This document shows positions 7,381-9,910 of a stretch of 9,910 bases of DNA, one piece after another; position 1 is the stretch's first letter; each line of letters starts with the position of its first letter. Source of the stretch: Nitrospirota bacterium (GTDB lineage Bacteria; Nitrospirota; 9FT-COMBO-42-15; HDB-SIOI813); the NCBI GenBank assembly GCA_023248365.1, contig JAHFER010000041.1:1-9910 (forward strand), given 5' to 3'. A program made the translations under genes and the position numbers. The notes beneath the pieces are model-generated. The model was not told the DNA's origin. It saw only the letters and a list, made by a program, of their open reading frames with translations, and did not search any database.

Positions 7381-7405
7381 ATAATCATTTCACATTAAAA
7401 AACAA

Positions 7406-7435
7406 TTGACAGCAAAAAAAATACTCTGTTAATAT
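7406..7435 (+). promoter_or_regulatory. Candidate promoter of the hemerythrin gene
   Basis: A perfect -35 hexamer TTGACA (7406-7411) is followed after 18 bases by TAATAT (7430-7435), a 4 of 6 match to the -10 consensus. The predicted start near 7442 leaves a leader of about 44 bases containing AAGGAGG at 7470-7476, 9 bases before the ATG. The spacer contains an A-run. I see no clear operator, although TTGTCAATACA just after the -10 box is A/T-rich. Confidence 0.55.
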
Positions 7436-7485
7436 GGAGTTGTCAATACAAACAATATGGTCAAACTATAAGGAGGAAGTTAAAG

Positions 7486-7977
7486 ATGGCTACCAAATTA
7501 GACCCAATAGCTGAATTCAGAGAAGACCACAGGAAGGTAAGAGACGGATTACTTGACATTATAAAGGCGCTGCAATCAAAGGATGTAGTTAAGGCACGGG
7601 AGATCTTAGGAAACCTCAATGTCCTTGTCGGACCTCATTTCAGATATGAGGAAGAGACCCTTTATCCGGCATTAAGAACCCTCTTAGGCGAATACGTTGA
7701 TCAACTCGTCTCAGAGCACGACGGCGTTATTAGCACTGCCCGCGCATGTCTGGCATTACTTCAAAAAGATACCCTTACAGATACTGAGGCAAAAGAGGCG
7801 GCAAATGCAGCAAGGGCGATCTTAGTTCATGTATCCAATTGTGACGGACTGGCAATACTTTCTGAAAGGCTAACGCAATCAGAACTTGATGATCTGGGAG
7901 ATAAATTTGCAGCGGCAAGGGCTAAGGGAATATCACTGCTTGACTGGGCTGCAACTATCAGGACAACAAGAGCATAA
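7486..7977 (+). CDS. Hemerythrin HHE domain protein
   Basis: A 163-residue cytoplasmic four-helix-bundle protein of the hemerythrin/HHE cation-binding family, which binds a non-haem di-iron centre and senses, carries or detoxifies oxygen or reactive nitrogen and oxygen species. Ligand motifs by residue are His15 (REDHRKV), His51 and Glu55 (HFRYEEETLYP, an H-x3-E pair), His78 (SEHDGVI), and His115 with Asp120 (HVSNCDG, an H-x4-D pair). Compared with classic hemerythrin (His25, 54, 73, 77, 101, Glu58, Asp106), six of seven ligands are in place. The His73 equivalent is Leu74, as in many HHE proteins, and Glu56 or Glu77 may substitute. Cys119 lies inside the last motif. The start has AAGGAGG 9 bases upstream and a promoter candidate. 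The C-terminal ~40 residues extend beyond the bundle. It precedes the DsrE and bacterioferritin genes, separated by an inverted repeat. The family assignment is firm; the exact role is open. Confidence 0.93.
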   Translation: MATKLDPIAEFREDHRKVRDGLLDIIKALQSKDVVKAREILGNLNVLVGPHFRYEEETLYPALRTLLGEYVDQLVSEHDGVISTARACLALLQKDTLTDTEAKEAANAARAILVHVSNCDGLAILSERLTQSELDDLGDKFAAARAKGISLLDWAATIRTTRA

Positions 7978-8010
7978 CTCTGTTATAACAAATTGAAAAA
8001 GACATAAATT

Positions 8011-8091
8011 ACCACGGAGACACAGAGGCACTGAGAAAAGATTTGAGATTTCAAATTAAAAAATAATTCTGTGTCTCAGTGCCTCCGTGGT
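8011..8091. repeat. Inverted repeat with permuted 8-base modules
   Basis: This element lies in the 140-base gap between the hemerythrin and DsrE genes. The left arm (8011-8040) reads ACCACGG, then AGACACAG, then AGGCACTG, then AGAAAAG. The right arm read on the opposite strand (8091 down to 8069) is ACCACGG, then AGGCACTG, then AGACACAG. The same two octamers thus occur in both arms in swapped order. The arms can pair over ACCACGG and then over either octamer, but not over their whole length without a bulge. The centre (about 8041-8068) is A/T-rich. From memory, ACCACGGAGACACAGAG-type repeats recur in sediment and groundwater bacterial genomes. It may act as a hairpin that ends or protects transcripts, but it has no clear U-run and no coding content. 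The apparent GTG start at 8079 lies within it and is not used in my annotation. Confidence 0.85.
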
Positions 8092-8117
8092 TCAATAATG
8101 TTTTTAGGGATGTCACA

Positions 8118-8528
8118 ATGAATAACAACGGACTTGCAATAATTTTGCACAGCGGGTCATTTGACCGCCTTTATCACGCACTTTCCCTTGCGCTGACTGC
8201 TGCTGCAATGGGAAGAGAATCAAGGTGCTTTATTACCTACTGGGCGCTCGAATATTTCAGGAAGACAGACAGGGCAGAGTTTAACCTTGACAGGGAAGGC
8301 GAAACCCATAAAGATATACTCGAAGAAAACATCAGAAAGGGACACATCCATAAGATTTCAGCATTTATCACAGAGGCAAAGAATATGGGGGTAAGGCTTT
8401 ATGCCTGTACAGCCTCAATGGGACTTCTTAATATCTCAAGAAATGAACTAACTGATGAAATTGATATGAGCATGGGAATTACAACATTCCTGAATGAGGC
8501 TGCCAGTGACCAGATTTTATTTATATAA
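8118..8528 (+). CDS. DsrE/DsrF-like family protein
   Basis: A 136-residue protein of the DsrE-like fold (COG2044/COG2210-type), small alpha/beta proteins that in some relatives carry persulfide sulfur on a cysteine and in others have no known function. Seen here: an N-terminal beta strand and loop GLAIILHSGSFDRLYHALSL, a helix rich in Ala (LALTAAAMGRE), the strand and helix CFITYWALEYFRK (37-49), and the strand and turn VRLYACTASMGLLNI (92-106). Cys97 sits at the position that carries the active cysteine in related proteins; Cys37 is the only other cysteine. The start at 8118 is preferred: it has AGGGA 7 bases upstream and begins at the conserved strand. The in-frame GTG at 8079 would translate part of the inverted repeat. 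Bacterioferritin follows after 27 bases, so the two are probably co-transcribed. A specific role in dissimilatory sulfite reduction cannot be claimed, because no dsr genes are in view. Confidence 0.85.
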   Translation: MNNNGLAIILHSGSFDRLYHALSLALTAAAMGRESRCFITYWALEYFRKTDRAEFNLDREGETHKDILEENIRKGHIHKISAFITEAKNMGVRLYACTASMGLLNISRNELTDEIDMSMGITTFLNEAASDQILFI

Positions 8529-8555
8529 CGTTATTTATATTTAGAGGAGCAGGTA

Positions 8556-9026
8556 ATGCGAAAGACTAATAAAAAGATTATAAAAATTCTGTCAGACATA
8601 TACACGGCTGAAGTTGGCGCTGTTGGGGTTTACATGGATCAGCACACCAAGTGTGCGGATAAGGGTTATCACAAGTTTGCTGAGATGCTCAAAAATGATG
8701 CGGTTAATGAAATGAAGCATGCTGAAGGCCTGATGGAACGTATCCTCTTTCTTGACGGAGAAGTAGCCTATTTGAAACACATGGTACCTGTTACAGAACA
8801 GACCGAAATATCAGATATGGTAAAGATGAACATTGACATTGAGATTGATGCAATAGACAGATTAAACAAGTCAATCTCAGACTGCTTTTCCGAGGGAGAT
8901 AACGGTTCAAGGCTCCTCCTTGAAGATATACTTAAAGACGAAGAGAGACATCTCGACGGGCTGCAGATTATAAATGACCATATCAAAAGGTTTGGAGATC
9001 AGTACATTGTGACTCATCTGATTTGA
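8556..9026 (+). CDS. bfr: Bacterioferritin (ferritin-like di-iron protein)
   Basis: A 156-residue ferritin-like protein close in length to E. coli bacterioferritin (158). It would form a hollow cage that oxidises Fe(II) and stores iron. All six ferroxidase ligands fall in register with E. coli Bfr (Glu18, 51, 94, 127, His54, 130) with an offset of 1-2: Glu19, Glu52, His55 (NEMKHAEGLMERILFLDGE), Glu96, Glu129 and His132 (KDEERHLDGL). Met53, matching the haem ligand Met52, is present, so it could bind haem b between subunits. Tyr26 is also kept. The ribosome binding site AGAGGAG (8543-8549) lies 6 bases before the ATG. It follows dsrE after 27 bases with no promoter seen between, so they probably form one transcript. 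The sequence is divergent outside the ligands, so a specialised bacterioferritin-like paralogue is possible. Confidence 0.9.
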   Translation: MRKTNKKIIKILSDIYTAEVGAVGVYMDQHTKCADKGYHKFAEMLKNDAVNEMKHAEGLMERILFLDGEVAYLKHMVPVTEQTEISDMVKMNIDIEIDAIDRLNKSISDCFSEGDNGSRLLLEDILKDEERHLDGLQIINDHIKRFGDQYIVTHLI

Positions 9027-9105
9027 CGGCTTCGGAAAAAGCTTCAGGGCGGAGGATAAAATGAAAACTGAAATCAGAGTATTTTCTGAAGGAGGGAAAC
9101 TAACC

Positions 9106-9723
9106 ATGGCGCGTATTCCAAGAAGCTTGCTCAGTTTTGGGTTGCTTATCGCATTTTTCATAACAGCGTGCGCAACGACAAGGGTTACTTCGGTTTGGAA
9201 AGACATGTCGTATCAGGGACTTCCCCACAAGATCCTGGTCATCGGAGTAGCCAAGAAGCCGGCAAACAGAAGAATTTTTGAGGATGAGTTTGTCCGGCAG
9301 CTCAAAGCCCGCGGGACGGATGCCATAGCGAGCTATACTGTTCTTACAGATGAGAAACAGAGTGACCCTTTGGTGATTGCGGCGAAGATGAAGGAACAGG
9401 GTGCTGATGCTGTGCTCATCACGAGGCTGGTTAGCAAAAAGACCGTTCATACTTACGTTCCTGGCAGTGTTGATTACCCGCCGCCCTACTATGGCACCTG
9501 GCAGAACTATTATAGGAATGGCTATGACACTGTTTACAATCCAGGTTATATGGCCGAGGACACGTACGCACTTATCGAAACCAACCTGTATGACGCCGGA
9601 AACGACAATCTGATCTGGTCCGCCTCATCCGAAACTGAGATCCGTGGCTCTGATCAGAATTTGATTAAATCCTACATCGGCGTTATGGTGAATACCATGG
9701 CTGACAAGAATTTACTGAAGTAG
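9106..9723 (+). CDS. Putative lipoprotein, possibly DUF4136-like
   Basis: A 205-residue predicted lipoprotein of unknown function. From the ATG at 9106 it has a basic n-region (MARIPR), a hydrophobic core (SLLSFGLLIAFF) and a lipobox ITAC with the lipidation site Cys22, so the mature protein should be anchored in the membrane facing the periplasm. GGAGGG at 9091-9096 (9 bases upstream) supports this start. An in-frame ATG at 9061 also has GGAGG 5 bases upstream, but it would add 15 residues before a normal signal peptide. The mature part begins TTRVTSVWKDMSYQG, then KILVIGVAKKPANRRIFEDE, an alpha/beta domain with GADAVLITRLVSK. A tyrosine-rich linker follows (ten Tyr in about 40 residues, with DYPPPYYGTWQNYY), then a final strand/helix region (LIETNLYDAGNDNLIWSASS). 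The pattern resembles DUF4136 lipoproteins, but I am not certain of the family. It lies 79 bases after bacterioferritin and is convergent with the last gene. Confidence 0.8.
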   Translation: MARIPRSLLSFGLLIAFFITACATTRVTSVWKDMSYQGLPHKILVIGVAKKPANRRIFEDEFVRQLKARGTDAIASYTVLTDEKQSDPLVIAAKMKEQGADAVLITRLVSKKTVHTYVPGSVDYPPPYYGTWQNYYRNGYDTVYNPGYMAEDTYALIETNLYDAGNDNLIWSASSETEIRGSDQNLIKSYIGVMVNTMADKNLLK

Positions 9724-9763
9724 GCTGCCTATTGTGTCCGGCCTGCTGGAACTTGATACAACC

Positions 9764-9910
9764 TTATGGTCTTCCGAGCAGTTTGGCCAGCTCCTTACAG
9801 GCGGTTTCATCAACTAATGCAAGGATTTCATCCCCCTCTTCCAGCACTGTACTACCGCGGGGCAGCACCATTTCTCCATGGCGCAGGATACCTGATATGA
9901 TGCAATTCTG
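9764..9910 (-). CDS. C-terminal fragment of an RCK_C (TrkA-C) domain protein (5' end outside window)
   Basis: On the - strand the frame is open from the window edge at 9910 to a TAA at 9764-9766, giving 48 codons. The translation ends with HGEMVLPRGSTVLEEGDEI, then LALVDETACKELAKLLGRP. This is the typical end of an RCK_C/TrkA-C domain: a beta strand, a P-R-G-x-T-V-L-x-x-G-D turn, then a strand and short helix. Such domains bind small ligands and gate or regulate potassium channels and transporters, for example TrkA/KtrA subunits or channel C-termini. Which of these it is cannot be told, since the N-terminal nucleotide-binding (TrkA-N) or membrane part lies beyond the window. It is convergent with the lipoprotein gene, 40 bases apart, and I see no strong terminator hairpin in the gap. 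Confidence 0.85.
   Translation of the reverse strand, partial: QNCIISGILRHGEMVLPRGSTVLEEGDEILALVDETACKELAKLLGRP

Noticed and set aside
7982..7989. GTTATAAC palindrome just after the hemerythrin stop
   Set aside because: An 8-base A/T-rich palindrome is expected by chance and has no loop, stem length or U-run for a terminator.
8079..8117. In-frame GTG start that would extend the DsrE-like protein by 13 residues
   Set aside because: The extension translates one arm of the inverted repeat and has no ribosome site; ATG 8118 has AGGGA at proper spacing and begins at the conserved domain.

Overview
The window is a stretch of ordinary bacterial chromosome, densely coded, with GC content in the low-to-mid 40s by eye. 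It holds eleven protein genes, two of them cut by the window edges. I see no rRNA, tRNA, CRISPR array, insertion sequence or phage gene, and no gap between genes longer than about 150 bases. The gene set fits a Gram-negative environmental anaerobe or microaerophile: it has a lipoprotein with a lipobox, GlmU/GlmS for UDP-GlcNAc, a DUF502 membrane protein, a DsrE-like protein, a hemerythrin and a bacterioferritin. Two palindromic repeats are of kinds I associate from memory with Nitrospirota, Desulfobacterota and similar sediment bacteria. The phylum is a guess, not shown by the sequence.

Left part (1-2580, + strand): the 3' half of dnaE (replicative DNA polymerase III alpha) is followed after 11 bases by accA (acetyl-CoA carboxylase carboxyltransferase alpha), which has no visible Shine-Dalgarno sequence. 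accA ends only 6 bases from the convergent crcB/fluC.

Middle part (2587-7072, - strand, read right to left): DUF502 membrane protein, glmU, glmS, crcB/fluC. The run probably starts from a promoter in the 86-base divergent region 7073-7158. GlmS and GlmU supply the first and last two steps of UDP-N-acetylglucosamine synthesis; GlmM, the step between, is not here. A nested C-run/G-run palindrome (4875-4950) lies between glmU and glmS.

Right part (7159-9723, + strand): a small DUF167 protein with a near-consensus -10 box almost touching its start codon. Next come a hemerythrin with its own promoter and strong ribosome binding site, an inverted repeat whose arms carry two 8-base modules in swapped order, and a DsrE-like protein closely followed by bacterioferritin. 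A lipoprotein with a tyrosine-rich segment comes last. Hemerythrin, DsrE and bacterioferritin together suggest handling of oxygen, iron and sulfur redox stress, but this is inference from proximity. The window closes with the C-terminal 48 codons of an RCK_C (TrkA-C type) protein on the - strand.

I did not find a convincing undescribed system. The most unusual items are the permuted-module repeat at 8011-8091, the palindrome at 4875-4950, the apparently leaderless divergent pair at 7073-7158 and the hemerythrin/DsrE/bacterioferritin neighbourhood.
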